Under the pieces are notes generated by a model. It ran no database searches. It was given only the letters and a program-made list of their open reading frames with translations, and was not told the origin of the DNA. The position numbers were made by a program, and so were the translations under genes. A DNA stretch of 64,000 bases, taken from Phallus indusiatus (Eukaryota; Basidiomycota; Agaricomycetes; Phallales; Phallaceae). Position 1 is the first letter of the stretch; every line of letters starts with the position of its first letter. Positions 24,758-36,762 of this stretch are shown here, one piece after another. The DNA lies in assembly GCA_027605045.1 (NCBI GenBank), contig JAQFWX010000003.1, positions 2,418,001-2,482,000 of the forward strand. The letters are read 5' to 3'.

Positions 24758-26151
24758 ATGGATCAGGAGCCAGGGCATCATATATTCGATAGGAAGGTTT
24801 CTCTTTCCTCCAATGCATTCGGCCCACATGGCCTGGAAACATATGTATACTGGTCACTGGGCTTCAAGTTGTTCTCTTTCTCCGCCCTCTTCCGCAATTC
24901 CGCTTTCAACAATCCAACATCGGCCATGCTGGGGAATGTCCTGAACGTTTTGAAAGGTAATATGCCTCCTGGACTTCGAGAAGACGCAGACATCATATAC
25001 GGCGGGTCAAGTCCCCAACATGTGGTGTTTACGGATATTCCTTACCTTGATCACAACAATAACCGAAAAATCATCGTTAGCGCGGTGTATAACATGGTAC
25101 ACAAGACGTTACCTTCGATACTTCCTACTTTATTACCACCCCTGCAATTTCCTCCGGCGTATGAAGTACGCAACGTTCCGGGGAAAGGAAAAGGCATTAT
25201 TGCCACCCGAAATATTGCGTTCGGAGAAATCGTCATCATGGAGCGTCCGATCCTGATATTCCCTCGCCTGATGCTTGATATCAATTCGGTCCTGGGCTTT
25301 CAAGCGCACGCGAAGCAATCTATGACGCGAGAAGATTGGATCAAGTTTAATGATCTAGCAAATGTGCAGGGCAATTTTCCTACATTCGATGGAATTAGAT
25401 TTACGAACACCTTTGGTATCCAACTGCAAAAAGGAAAAGAGAAGTACAGTGGGGTTTTTTTCGAGCTTTCGCGCTTGAATCACAGGTAAATTCACTTCGC
25501 ACCTACAAATATTATGAACCCATCATATCTCTTGAAAGCTGCGGCCCTAACCTTAAAGGAACCTGGAATCCTCACCTCTTCACCTTCTCCGTTCAAGCCG
25601 CCCGTCCAATATTTGCAGGCCAGGAGTTAACTCTCTCATACACAGACATATTCCTGCCCTACGCGGAGCGCCAATCTGCCCTTCAACAAGATTACAAGTT
25701 CTCGTGTAATTGCACGTATTGCAAAACCTCATCCGTTTCATCGCTGTCGGCAGCCGCTTCCGATCAACGCCGTCAAAGCTTAAGGCCTGACAACATATCT
25801 CACGACTTCGAACTTGTATATAATTACGTCACCAGGCCCGAACTAGAGTCGCCTCGTCCTTTGGGTCGACACGAGGCTCATATGATGTTTAATGATTTGA
25901 TCGGCATATTAGCGACCATCACGAAAGAAGGTCTTGAATCCATTGCGGCTCCCGTTGTTTACACATTTTTGATGGAGTTGTCGGGGCTTTTGGGCGATAA
26001 AACGAAATTCAGAAAGTGGGGATTTAAAGCAATAATGTCATCTGTAATTTACATCGAGGGGGATGAAAAGGTACGTCGGGATGTTGCGCAGTGGATTGAT
26101 TGGATGCGAAACCCTAAAAAGAAGTTTCCTGAGTGGGGTCGGTGTCAATGA
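24758..26151 (+). CDS. SET-domain protein, paralog C
   Basis: Two exons, 24758-25485 and 25539-26151, joined at CAC AG|C to give 446 residues. The N-terminal ~60 residues are unique and partly hydrophobic (YVYWSLGFKLFSFSALF), so translation might instead begin at the later ATG of MLGNVLNVLKG. The shared body follows: SSPQHVVFTDIPYLDHNNN, NVPGKGKGIIATRNIAFGE, NHSCGPN across the junction, GQELTLSY and the post-SET CNCTYC. A helical tail resembles those of A and D. All catalytic-site signatures are intact. A SET-type lysine methyltransferase role is inferred from the fold; the target is unknown. Confidence 0.85.
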
Positions 26152-26428
26152 AGTTGGATGATTATCTTCACAAAGGACATAGCATCGAAGTTTTATGTAA
26201 TGGTATTCTAGATAACCACTTTCTAAACAAACGCGTTGTAATGATTCTTTCATCAAACGTGTCTGATCTTCCGTTGACCTTAGTATCACCATCTTTCCAT
26301 CTGTGCAAAACCTAAACTCGGCATGGTGTCTGTGTGCAAGTCAATTCGATATTTGAGTGTTACTACTTATTCTAGTTAATACATATTTAGTGACGCTGGA
26401 TGTTCCGATTTCTAATATATATAATCAA

Positions 26429-27763
26429 TTAAGGCGTATTCTTAATGGATAACACAACACCAAAGCAACCTGTCACGGAGCAAAAGAACAAGATTAAAAA
26501 ACCACTTTTAAGAAAATATCATTTAACAAAACATACCACCGGTAGGAATTTTCCGAGGCGGTGCATTCAAAACTCTCCGTATTGCCCGTATAGCACCCCC
26601 ATGCGCTGTAATGGATATATCTGTTTGCAAGCAGGTTAATCTAAGAAGAAAAAGAAGAAAGAAAGATATATATTCTGACATGTAGCGGTTTCTTTGCTAA
26701 AAATTTCATCTAAAGCTTCCCGTAATCTAGCAGTCAACTCTTCTTCAGTCTCACGATGATCGGGCTGCCAAAGCTCGTCCTTTTCAGTGAATCCATCCTC
26801 AATCTCAAACTGTGGAAAAGTTTGCGAAATATAGGATCGGGGTCGTCGCATGTCACAAGAATGAACGCCATTCACTTCTCGAAGTTTCTGAGGGTAATTT
26901 TCAATAAAATTGGAGTAATGTTTATTTCGCGTGTACCTCTTTGATTAAACCCTTCTTTTTTCCCGGTAGTGGTCCAGCGTGTCCCGGTTGAAACAACAAG
27001 TCCTCGAAGGTGATGGCGGCCGTATGCACTGCACGCGTGAAAGGACTAGAGTATAAACTCTCCGGAAGTGGAATTCCTGACTCTACTTCCATTTTCCAAA
27101 TTTTATTCACTTTGTATGCCTGTTTGATTCCCAAGTCGGTGAGTAACGGGTCCGCTGAAAGTTGAAGGTAAAAGAGAGATGGCATGAATAGATCAGATTT
27201 TACTGACGGCCCCAAACTAAATTCCCATCTCCATTCAATTTAGCCCAATGTCTATTCCACTCCTGTTAAGCAGGTCAGCAAAAAAAGCGTATGTGGCGGG
27301 TATGCAGAATCTGGGAGGTAACATAATTGAACATACGGGAGATCCATATAAAACTTCAGCCAGATTATCTAAAAGATTCAACTATTTAAATCTAATTCAA
27401 GCATAAACAGGAATAATGGGACATACGAAAACCTTCCCCATGTCGTCCGATAAAGACGACCTTGTATGACGTATCTGGTGGCGCTTCGCTGTTAAGAGCC
27501 GCAACGCGTGCTTTCAAGTTTTCCCAACGCGCTGGACTTTCGTCTAAAAGGCCAAAACGAGGTGCGACCTAGGAAAGGAATGAATTACGATTCGTGCGTA
27601 GTCATAGCGGTTGGAAAAGAGATCTTTACTTACTTGAAGAACGTCAGGATCTTCGTTATCTGGTGGATCAGCGAAAAATCCTGGAATGACCTAAAATATA
27701 TCAGGAATGAACAATATTGGGAATGAAATATGACTATTAATTCACTTGATATGTTATTGGCAT
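26429..27763 (-). CDS. Histidine phosphatase (phosphoglycerate mutase-like)
   Basis: Seven or more exons. The first is only 18 nt (MPITYQ, 27763-27746), joined to VIPGFFADPPDNEDPDV. The catalytic motif FIGRHGEG is followed by a phosphatase core: NLAEVLYGS, EWNRHWAKLNGDG, DPLLTDLGIKQAY and YSSPFTRAVHTA. Then come REVNGVHSCDMRRPRSYI, FTEKDELWQPDHRET and, near the end, ISITAHGGAIRAIRRVL with the second catalytic His. The stop is TAA at 26429-26431. It belongs to the branch of fungal PGM-like phosphatases that are not glycolytic; substrate unknown. The small first exon is the least certain part. Confidence 0.85.
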
Positions 27764-28582
27764 TGTGGAGACCGTGATAATGGTGGGCGGCAGTGACGAG
27801 ATTAGGGAGCGTCCAGTTAGCGCTCAGTTGTCCGCGTTCGGCTCGAGCATCATGGACGCCCACAAGACATCACTCGAGCCCATCCCGATGCAGCGATGCT
27901 CTTCGTCGTTGCTTCGTCGACGCCGCCGACTCGCTGTGTTTTATTATCTCTGTTTTGCGTTCATCTCTGGATACAAATCTGACTCTAGCTTAAGCTCCTA
28001 CCGCTGCAAATATACTGTCCGACGAGCAGACATGTTGCTGCACCTACGTACATTGCACCTACGATAACCTGAAGTTTTTTCAAAAGTGGAATCCGGATTC
28101 CGAGGTTGTTCATTCTCGTCAGACGCAGCTGAAATAGATTTTTTCAATTCAACTAGCTGCTAATTTATCAAGCGGTTGACACAAAGTAGACGTTCGTCCC
28201 AGAGCCCTTCATTCTCACCATCGACCAAAATGTAACGTTATTGGATTGCTTGTATATCATGTGGTGTGCCGATTTCTCCATTCATCCGGAATGTAATTTG
28301 AATTGTGAGTATGTATCATTGTTTCGAGAGAAAATCTTTTTTTTACCTTCTAATGACTAACAAACATATGGTACAGATGCAGTTTAAGCCAATGGGTTTG
28401 TCTGTAGCGACATCGGAACCGTGGATCGGATAAAAGCAACACGCGAATTCCGACTTCCCGAGTGCCTTCGTATGCTATCCGGTTTTCCCAAGCTCGGGTT
28501 TTATATAAATACTACATCAGAAGTGGATGCATGCGATTAACCGCATTCTCATTTACTATCTACATTCTAAGAGCTTAGTCTG
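27764..28582. other. Divergent intergenic region
   Basis: Lies between the 5' ends of the histidine phosphatase and the SDR at 28583, so it should hold both promoters. No conserved coding signal. Confidence 0.55.
28502..28510 (+). promoter_or_regulatory. TATA box of the 28583 SDR
   Basis: TATATAAAT about 75 nt before the start codon. Confidence 0.5.
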
Positions 28583-29845
28583 ATGTCTTCTACAAGCAAG
28601 GGCGCAGCAATCGTAACAGGGGCGGCACAAGGAATAGGAAAGGCAATAGCGATTCGATTAGCGAGAGATGGCTACGATGTGGCTGTAAATGATGTGCAAG
28701 GGAAAGAAGAAGCGCTGAAGGAGGTGGTGGAGGAGGTTGTGTCGGCAGGGAGGAAGGGTATCAGCGTGGTTGCTGATATCACAAACGAGGAGAGCGTGGT
28801 TGGGTTGGTTGAAAGATGTGTTTCTGAGCTGGGAATTTTGAGAGTGGTAATGGGAGAGTGTCTTGACAATATTTCTGACGTGTTAACACTTTGGTGTAGA
28901 TGGTTGCTAATGCCGGCATTTCTCTGACATTCGGAACTTCGTGTGTAGATTGTGAGCTTTGAGTGGTTGGCAAACGGCCTTTACTTTGCCTAAAGACTTC
29001 TACTAGTGCGGTTGGAGGATTTTGAGAAAGTGCTGAAAGTCAATTTGGTCGGTGTTTTCCTCTGCTATCGAGAAGCCGCTCGACAGATGGTTAAGCAAAA
29101 TTCTTGGGGACGTATTATCGGTAAGCTAGAGGACAGGACCGATCACGTCCTCACAAAATTTTAATAATTCCTTTCTAGGTGCATCGTCAATTCTGGGGAG
29201 ATCAGGTCAGGCCTAACCGACTCATGAGCCTGTAGTGAAAAGTAAACTAACGAATCACCATTGCCCAGGAAAGAGTCTTTCTACTGGTTACGCAGCCAGT
29301 AAGTTTGGAATTCGAGGGATAACTCAGTGTCTAGGTACGACAAACTTTTTTTCCTCCCTAAAGACGAAGGTATGAATCGTATGATACATCTACAGCGGCT
29401 GAGATGTTCGCACACGGGATAACGGTGAATGCCTACGCACCTGGGTTGATAGATTCCCCCATGAGTAAGAATAAACCGTTTTGCAAATGCTCGTCAATTG
29501 TCAGAATTGTGTAGCCCGCGGAACGCTGATTAAACAGAACTTGACCGAGGAAGAAATGATTCAGAAGATGACCGAGCTTGTTTCTTCCGTATGTTACTCT
29601 GGGATTTTATTTGTGTTTTAGTCTATCAGACTCTGAATCAGGCAACAAACACGAAATTAACTGTCGGTGGACCACAAGATGTAGCGAACGTAGTGTCTTT
29701 TCTCGCTTCTGAGGAGTCAAAGTTTATGACGGGTGAGTAAAGCAAAACATTATTTCTATAAAATGCCTACTCAGTGATTTTGTCCTACACTCGCAAACAA
29801 TCAGGTCAAACGATGTCCATTGATGGGGGAGCATATTTCGGATGA
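28583..29845 (+). CDS. SDR oxidoreductase, acetoin/diacetyl reductase-like
   Basis: Classical SDR in about nine exons. Cofactor motif TGAAQGIG near the N-terminus is followed by NDVQGKEEAL, the VADITNEES acidic segment and MVANAGIS (NAG motif). Next come VNLVGVFLCYREAARQMV, catalytic Ser in GASSILGRSG, the active-site YAASKFG (Y-x3-K), and NAYAPGLIDSPM. The C-terminus reads GGPQDVANVVSFLASEES with closing GQTMSIDGGAYFG. All catalytic residues are present. The closest match in type is fungal diacetyl/acetoin reductase (NADH-dependent C4 ketone reduction), but other ketoreductase roles are possible. Start at the first ATG after the TATA box. Confidence 0.9.
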
Positions 29846-30115
29846 AAATGAATTCAGGCCCTGTGACGGAGCTTGTCGGTATATGTTTTCAAGAATCAAA
29901 CACTGTACTATCGGGAAGTGAAGAACCAGAAAAAAAAATACTATTTATGACACGTTTGCATCTCGGTCTGTGTGAACATGAACGCGTTAGGAACGCGTGA
30001 CAAGTCGTGTTTTTAAGCCCCTTTTCACTACTCCAATGGGCCATGATGCCTGTACCCCAAGATTTCTACCATCAAGAATAACACAATGTTCGCAGGTGAT
30101 ATAATTACATACTAT
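29846..30115. other. Short intergenic stretch
   Basis: No coding signal. It leads into the candidate solo LTR. Confidence 0.5.
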
Positions 30116-30400
30116 TGTAAGGGAGCGTAGTACACGAGGTGTTTAGCGCGCGTCGCGGAGTCATTTAGACTCCTTTGTCCACGTCGACGACGACGTTTGT
30201 TTGTTTCGACATTCGTTTGTCCTTACGGACACTTCCGTTTCTTTTATGTTTCTTTCATCATTTTTCTTTCATCTTTTCCTTTTTTACTTTAGCTTCCGTA
30301 TTTAATCCTCATATTATATTCGAATTAAATCATTTTTTCCCTCTGAGATAGATCATAGTATTAGGTCGGCGCATCAGCCAGCCACGACTTAGTATTTACA
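30116..30400. mobile_element. Candidate solo LTR
   Basis: A 285-bp block begins TGTAAGGGAGCG and ends AGTATTTACA, with TG...CA termini, and is flanked on both sides by ctat. Inside are a T-rich tract and a composition unlike the flanks. No internal retroelement coding region is present. The 4-bp flank match is short, so this is a candidate only. Confidence 0.4.
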
Positions 30401-30488
30401 CTATTATTGAAGGATTCTGAGGAGAACGCCAGAGATGCGCTTCAATCTCCAGCGACTCCAAAATCGTGATTCTAATTTTTCATATTCA

Positions 30489-30735
30489 GGCGTTTGAGAA
30501 CCAAGAGTATATGATTTTTATGCAGTATGAAGAGACAGAACAGCTGCAGCGGTTTCCACAAGCTCGACAAGATCATCACCGTTTCTCTCTTCTTGTGCAC
30601 TTTCCCGGGGTGTTCCCATTTCTACAAGAATGGATCGATGAATCCGATGGAGAGCGCTTTGAAAACGCAGGGTTGATATCGTTATTTCAGTCGCTTGAAT
30701 TACTGCTCAGTTGCACCGAGGAAGTTCCAACGTAA
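30489..30735 (+). pseudogene. Orphan coding-like exon
   Basis: After a cag acceptor-like site the frame runs AFENQEYMIFMQYEETEQLQ to LLLSCTEEVPT and a stop. Composition is protein-like, but no family is recognised and no upstream exon was found. The candidate LTR sits just upstream, so this may be the 3' remnant of a disrupted gene. Confidence 0.3.
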
Positions 30736-30960
30736 AATCAGCAACTAGAATAGCTGAAAGACTGAAATCAAACTGAAATAAAAGAATAAAGTATAAGCGG
30801 GCTGTGTATGATATGTCATGTGACACTCGTGACGTGTCGCGTTCATAGAACTCATCGATACTCATCTCGTAAATTTGCGAGAGCGCTTAACTTGTAAGCC
30901 ACCTAATTCATCCCTCCACTACATTCGACCCGGCCCTTGTACTTCGGTGACTTGTTCACG

Positions 30961-32240
30961 ATGACCAATAACAAAGAACGTCGTGGGCCTGAAGTACTAG
31001 TCATTCGTCCAGACGATCCCCCAAAAAACATCAATGCACATGGTCTCACAGACGAACAGCAACAAGACTGGGAACATGTATACAAGGACGGCAAAATCCA
31101 AAAGATCAACTTCATAGTCCTCCCTTACCCAGACTACAATGGTAATGCAAAAACAGTTGTCGGTGCCGTATACAGTGGAGCTTGCAAGTTACTCCCAGTA
31201 CAACTGCCCGCTCTATTACCACCTCTGAAAGGCCCTGCCGCATATGAGATCCGCGACATCGTGAGCAAAGGGAAAGGTGTAATCGCGACACGAAACATTG
31301 CTCTTGGCGAGTTGATCATAGTTGAACGGCCCGTCCTTATCTATCCTACCATCATGTCGGATATACATGCCTACCGATCGCTCCCCATGTACGCAAAGCA
31401 ATGGATGGCTCCGGAAGATTGGCAAGAGTACAACGACCTGGTGAACATGAAAGACAGCAAAATTTCACGCTTCGATGGAATCAAAGCCACCAACGGGTTC
31501 GAGATCAAGTTGATGGGAGCAAAAGAGTCTTATGGCGGGGTATTTCTTGAGCTTTCTCGTTTGAATCACAGGTATATATAAGTAATCTTAATCAGCGCTC
31601 AGCAACTCGCATGTTATTCAAATGCTAACCGGGCGTACTATATCTTAGCTGTGGTCCTAATCTCAGAACTATATGGAACGCCCATCTCCTCACTTTTTCC
31701 GTCCAAGCCGTTCGTCCCATACCCGCAGGACAAGAACTAACCATTTCTTACGAAGACATGTACGATTCACATGCAGACCGTCGATTCGAACTTCAAAGGA
31801 AATATAAATTCGACTGCACATGCGGCTACTGCACAAAAACCTCACCGACATCAGATCTTGACCGTGTTCGCGCATACCCGACTTGCGTCATCGGCTACTG
31901 TACCGAGATTTATGATGACCTCCTCAAACCTGATCTACCTCCAATTGAGGGCCGTATGAAAACCCGGATTCTTTTAAACATGCTGATTAAAAATTTGGTT
32001 TCCATAACCAAGGAAGGAATAGAGGGCGGGTCGGCCTTGTGGGTCTACGTGTATTTGATGAAGGTGTCGGGACTTTTGGGTGACAAAGTCAAACTCAAAC
32101 AGTGGGGGTTCAAAGCTATTCTATCTTCTGCCGAATACGTCGAAACTAAGGGCGAAGAGGCATGCCGTAATCTTGAGCAATGGATTGATTGGGTAAAAGA
32201 GCCTGAAAAACGGTTTCCTGCTTGGGGTCGGTTCCGGTAA
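30961..32240 (+). CDS. SET-domain protein, paralog D
   Basis: Exons 30961-31571 and 31649-32240 join at CAC AG|C to give 400 residues. ATG at 30961 is the first in frame. The N-terminus (MTNNKERRGPEVLVIRPDD) differs from the other paralogs. Then come the AYEIRDIVSKGKGVIATRNI segment, GELIIVERPVL, NHSCGPN across the splice, GQELTISYEDM and post-SET CTCGYC. The tail ends with EQWIDWVKEPEKRFPAWGR, nearly the same closing motif as in A and C. Intact copy. With P450 B 1.8 kb downstream it repeats the SET-then-P450 order seen at the start of the window. Confidence 0.88.
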
Positions 32241-33624
32241 ACGTCTAACTGTAAAGGTGATGAAAATGCGTATGATATCAGAAATAAAAAAGAATACTGT
32301 ACGAAGAGTATAACCATAGAACATAAATAATACCTTGTCATCCGTTTAATTGCCTTTGGCCTAACCAGCCTTGTCAGCGCGAGACATACTTTGGGCTCAA
32401 AACTTTGAACTGAGCTTGGGTATCTGATTAGTATCTGTGGGGAATGAATTGAGATTACTGACCGTTGAAATCGATCAACAAGCGGCGTGGTTGAGGTTGA
32501 CTTGTGGTGCCGGTGGCAGCAGGTTCTGATGAGGATGACGTAGAGCACCGGTGCTAGCTATGATGCCACCTGCGTCAAAACGAAATAACTACTAGAGGAT
32601 GAGCTCGTTCCAAGCGACTCAGCGGTTCAGCTTCTACACTAACCCTAAGACGTCGTAGCCGTGCACGTGAGCGTGTTCCGATCGACTCTCGAGTCTCCGT
32701 GTAAATTGCAAAGCTCATTTGACCAAAAAGATGAAAAATTCTCGTTTTTTTCTTTCCATAAACTGCCATGCCGGTGTCTGTTTAGATTTGAATCTGGTGC
32801 TACCTGAGTCTGGAGCTGAGCAGTGAGAGGGAGTTGCGTAATTATCAACTAGTGTCTTTGGCGGTGCACCTTGAGGCTTGGTTTTATGGACGGCCTTGGA
32901 CGATGGTTTTTCTCGGTATAAACAAAGAGAATGAATCGTTTGTTGGCAATACATCAGTGAAGGCGAGCGAACCAGGCAAGAATATTTGACTCTGCCGGTG
33001 AGAGAGATCGTTGTAACCATTGTGCGCGCGGGCCTGGTAGCTTGATGAAACAGTTCGCTCTAATAACATGATATTATGACCCTTCAGAAAACACGGAATG
33101 TGAAACTATTTTTCTTTCAAAAAAATTTGTATGATGCTTACCAAGTGAAATCACAAAAACTGAGCTATTAGGTTACAGGGCAACGGGGTGCTGCGATACA
33201 TAGAAATTTGGACGTTTTATAAAGCGCCAGGTCATGTCCATGCGCTTTATAGGTTGAATTTTCCTCAATTTTCCTGCATGGCTCCAGCTTGTCCATAGAA
33301 GAGATAGAGATGGCAACGGGATGGTGGCGAACAACAGTCGACATTCGCTTAGTATTAGTTTCAACTTTTTCTCAGGGACGGTGACAAAGTCCGGCTTGTC
33401 CCGTAGAGAAATGACGTCAACCCTCACAACTGCAGGTCTGCAATGACCAGACGTCGACCATTCCACCAACACTGGTTTCTGCAAGTCTAAGATTGCGATT
33501 ACCCGATGAATAGAAGACTCTCGTCCAATTCCTATTAATTATTAATAACCTGGTATCGGAGAAGGATCATACCCCAAACTATCACATCTAAATGCGGAAA
33601 ATACATCGTTCAACAGAGGTATCG
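32241..33624. other. No recognisable gene
   Basis: Minus-strand open frames around 32575-33069 overlap in different frames (MAVYGKKKTRIFHLFGQ in one, GAPPKTLVDNYATP in another) and might be exons of an unrecognised or decayed gene. A second minus frame at about 33173-33484 lacks an ATG. I cannot support a product. Confidence 0.35.
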
Positions 33625-33945
33625 GACTCCGGAGTTCCGACTAGTTCCGTTCAAGTTTAGCGGGCACGAGTTCTAGTTTGACGTTTCGGTAAATAAACTC
33701 AAATATTGTTCAATTGGGGTCTCGATTGGATTGTTAACCATATAAACCAACACATATTTTTGACATAGGGATGGCTTCCATCGGATTTCAGCGGAGGCTG
33801 GGACCATGAATCAAGAACATTCGACGAGCTCATTGGAAGTATGTGGTTAGGGCTAAGTTGCGTGTTGTGTGATAGGTAGCTGTAATCATCAGATATTAAT
33901 AGCAGCCAATTGCGTCACTTGACGCGTATAAAACTTTCCTAATTT
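33625..33945 (-). repeat. Inverted partner of the 1618-1960 segment
   Basis: Reverse complement of the P450 A distal upstream block; see that entry. It ends where direct homology to the proximal promoter (about 33950-34053) begins. Confidence 0.7.
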
Positions 33946-34053
33946 CACAAGGAACTCACGATTTAGCCGACAGTCGACTGATCAAAAGAAGTCTGTCAAA
34001 AGATAAGGGGTCCCATAAATACTTGCTTCCCCACACATGATGCTACCAGTGCT

Positions 34054-36218
34054 ATGCCGTTCCACGTTTCCTTTTTGGCCTATGTTGGAATCACAGGAGT
34101 TGCTTTTTACTTGTTGTACCGGCGAATAAATCAAAAAGTACCCAGAGGTGAGTTGCTAACTAATTATTTTGGCGATCTCTTGACCATCCAAAAAGGTCTT
34201 AAACTCCCTCCTGGTCCACCTGGTCGCTTCCTGATTGGGAATATGTTCGATCTACCAACAACCAAAGAATGGTTGACTTTCAATAAATGGGCCAAGGAAT
34301 ATGGTTAGCACAAAGTTTTGCTTATTTGGAGGCTTGCATTTTCTGAAATTTTGCTCAGGCGATCTGGTCTATCTGAATGTCTTTGGTATCTCCGTGCTTT
34401 TGGTGAACACATATGAACTTGCACAAGAACTCTTCGATAAGAGAGGTCATATTTATTCGGATAGGGTGCATTCCGTCGTCTTACACGAGTTGTATGCAAG
34501 CTTCAGGTTTAAGCTCCAAGTTCTGTCTGACAAAGCCAATCATTCTGTTTCTCTAGAGTCGGAATAGACTGGTCTGTCATTATGATGCCCTATGGCGAGA
34601 ATTGGAGACGAATTAGAGCATATCTTCATCAATTTCTCAACCAAAATGCTGTCCAGAGTTATCGCGACGTTCAAATGAAACACACCAAGTAATAAGAAAT
34701 ACGGTCCTCGACAGAGCTTGGATTGACGACTCATTTCTATTCTTAGGGTCTTGTTAAAACTGCTTCACCAATCACCGGATCGTTTCCGTTCTCATATTCG
34801 CTTCGTCATGGGTGCTACTGTATTGGAGGTGTGACTATGTGCTATTAGATTCGCAATTGGCTGGTCTGAGGTATAATAAAAATAGTTCGCGTATGGGATT
34901 GAAGTCACCTCCGAGGCTGACCCATACCTCGTCCTATCCGAAGAAACGATCTTAGAGCTTACCAAAGCTGGTCTGCCGGGAACCTATTTAGTAGATGTTG
35001 TGCCCATTCGTACGTGATAGCTTTTATTCAAATCTTTCATAACCCCAATGGAATATTTTCGATAGTAAAACATTTGCCAATGTGGTTCCCTGGGGCAAAG
35101 TTTCGCCGCGAGCTCCACAAATTGAGGATGAATGTTCAGAGAATGAATGATAAACCTGTGGAATTTACCAGGTCCGCTTTGGTAAGTTATTTGCTTGGGA
35201 GGGATGCGTGGTGATTTTGACGCATTGTGTCATCATAGAGAAAGGGACAGGCTATTCCCTGTGTCGCTACGTCATTTTTGGAGCAATTCGAGAGCGATCC
35301 TGATTGTCCCGCCAACTATGAAGAGATTGTCAAAGATGTTATTGGTAATGTTTATCTAGCTGGGATAGACACCGTGAGTTAGCTTAACAAGCCTGAGGAT
35401 CCATAAATACTAGTCTTAATATTTTCATAGACAGATGCATATATCTTGCTCTTTATACGTGCTATGCTATTACACCCTCATATTCAAAGACGGGCACAAG
35501 AGGAACTCGATGAAGTCGTGGGCTCTGATGGTTTACCATCTTTCGATCATTTATCAAGGCTAAAATACGTTAAAGCCATATTACACGAAGTAATGAGGTG
35601 GAATACTGTTACTCCTACTGCTCTCCCCCATTACCTTGCCGCAGAAGATGTTGTTGACGGTTATTTTATTCCCAAGGGAACAATTGTATTCGGGAATGTC
35701 TGGTAGGAGCTGTCGAACTGAAGGGCATTAGCTTCCCCGAGCTGAAACTTTGACTAGGGCATTATTGCGAAGTAAATCTGTGTATGGTCCGGATGCCGAC
35801 GAGTTCAAGCCAGAAAGATTCTTGGACGAGAAGACACCTCTACCAGAATTTGGATTTGGATTTGGACGAAGGTGTGTTATATTTCATGTATCACCATTAT
35901 TCGCTGACAATACATGCCTATCAATTACTGATAAAAAAAAAAGAGTTTGTCCCGGTCAATACTTCGCCGAAAATACCACGTTTATTGCCTGTGCTTGCAT
36001 CCTGCATCTATTTCACATCCTTCCGAAACACGGGGAGAATGGACCTGAGCTTCCTGGAGAAGATGATTTTGATTCCGGATTGGTTTTGTCAGTCAATGTT
36101 AAGCTTACTGGTCACTTTCGCTAATAAATATCATCGTAGGAGACCGAAAAGCTTTAACTGCCAGTTCATTCCAAGATCTTCTCAGGCCGTCCACACGCTT
36201 GAAGAGTTGGACCTTTAG
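34054..36218 (+). CDS. Cytochrome P450 monooxygenase, copy B
   Basis: Duplicate of the P450 at 2071-4248, with matching intron positions throughout. Anchor FLAYVGITGVAFYLLYRR, hinge LPPGPPG, I-helix AGIDTTD, EVMRW as ExxR, PERF, and haem loop FGFGRRVCPG split by an intron. The first intron (48 nt) happens to be open in frame. The last exon supplies RPKSFNCQFIPRSSQ and the stop at 36216-36218. Differences from copy A include ALPHYLAAEDVV for GVPHLIVADDVV near the substrate-recognition region after ExxR, so substrate range may differ. Both copies appear functional. Homology continues about 90 bases past the stop. Confidence 0.9.
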
Positions 36219-36762
36219 AGCTTTAGCTTAATTAGGTTGTCCTTCGCATCGTAACTCCAACAGAGTTGCAAAGAGTTCAGTGTACCTTTGACAAACGCCA
36301 AATCAATTTTTTTTTCATTTCACCTGTTTCAACACTATCGCGAATTCATTCTCAAAAAACCCGCAGTAATGCAAAGAACAATAATGCACGTTTAAAGGTT
36401 ACAGGTGGTGCACTGGTGGTTGAGAACTTGAGGTTGTTGGTTGTTCACGTCCATCTGTCAGTGCTAGTGACTGCCAGTGTTGCAACGTTGAGTTATAGTA
36501 GTCAGTGCAATTGATATCGTTTGACGCCTACAATTAACCGCGGCTTTCCTGGATAGACTTTACAAACCTATTCTCAAACTCATTTAACCACCCAGTGATG
36601 CATCATCAATCGAAATATACGAGTCAAGACATGCCAATCAACGTCTCAATATTACAATATTTCACATAAGAACAAGACTTCAAGATATTTATGTCAAAGA
36701 GCAACAGAAACCTAACATGTGTACTTTCTCTCGGTTTCGTGATGAAGCTCAAAATTCCCTTA
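36219..36762. other. Intergenic, nothing assigned
   Basis: The first ~90 bases continue the P450 duplication. The remainder has no signal. Confidence 0.6.

Noticed and set aside
32575..33069. A minus-strand gene near YGKKKTRIFHLFGQ
   Set aside because: The open stretches lie in different frames and no consistent splice chain could be built.
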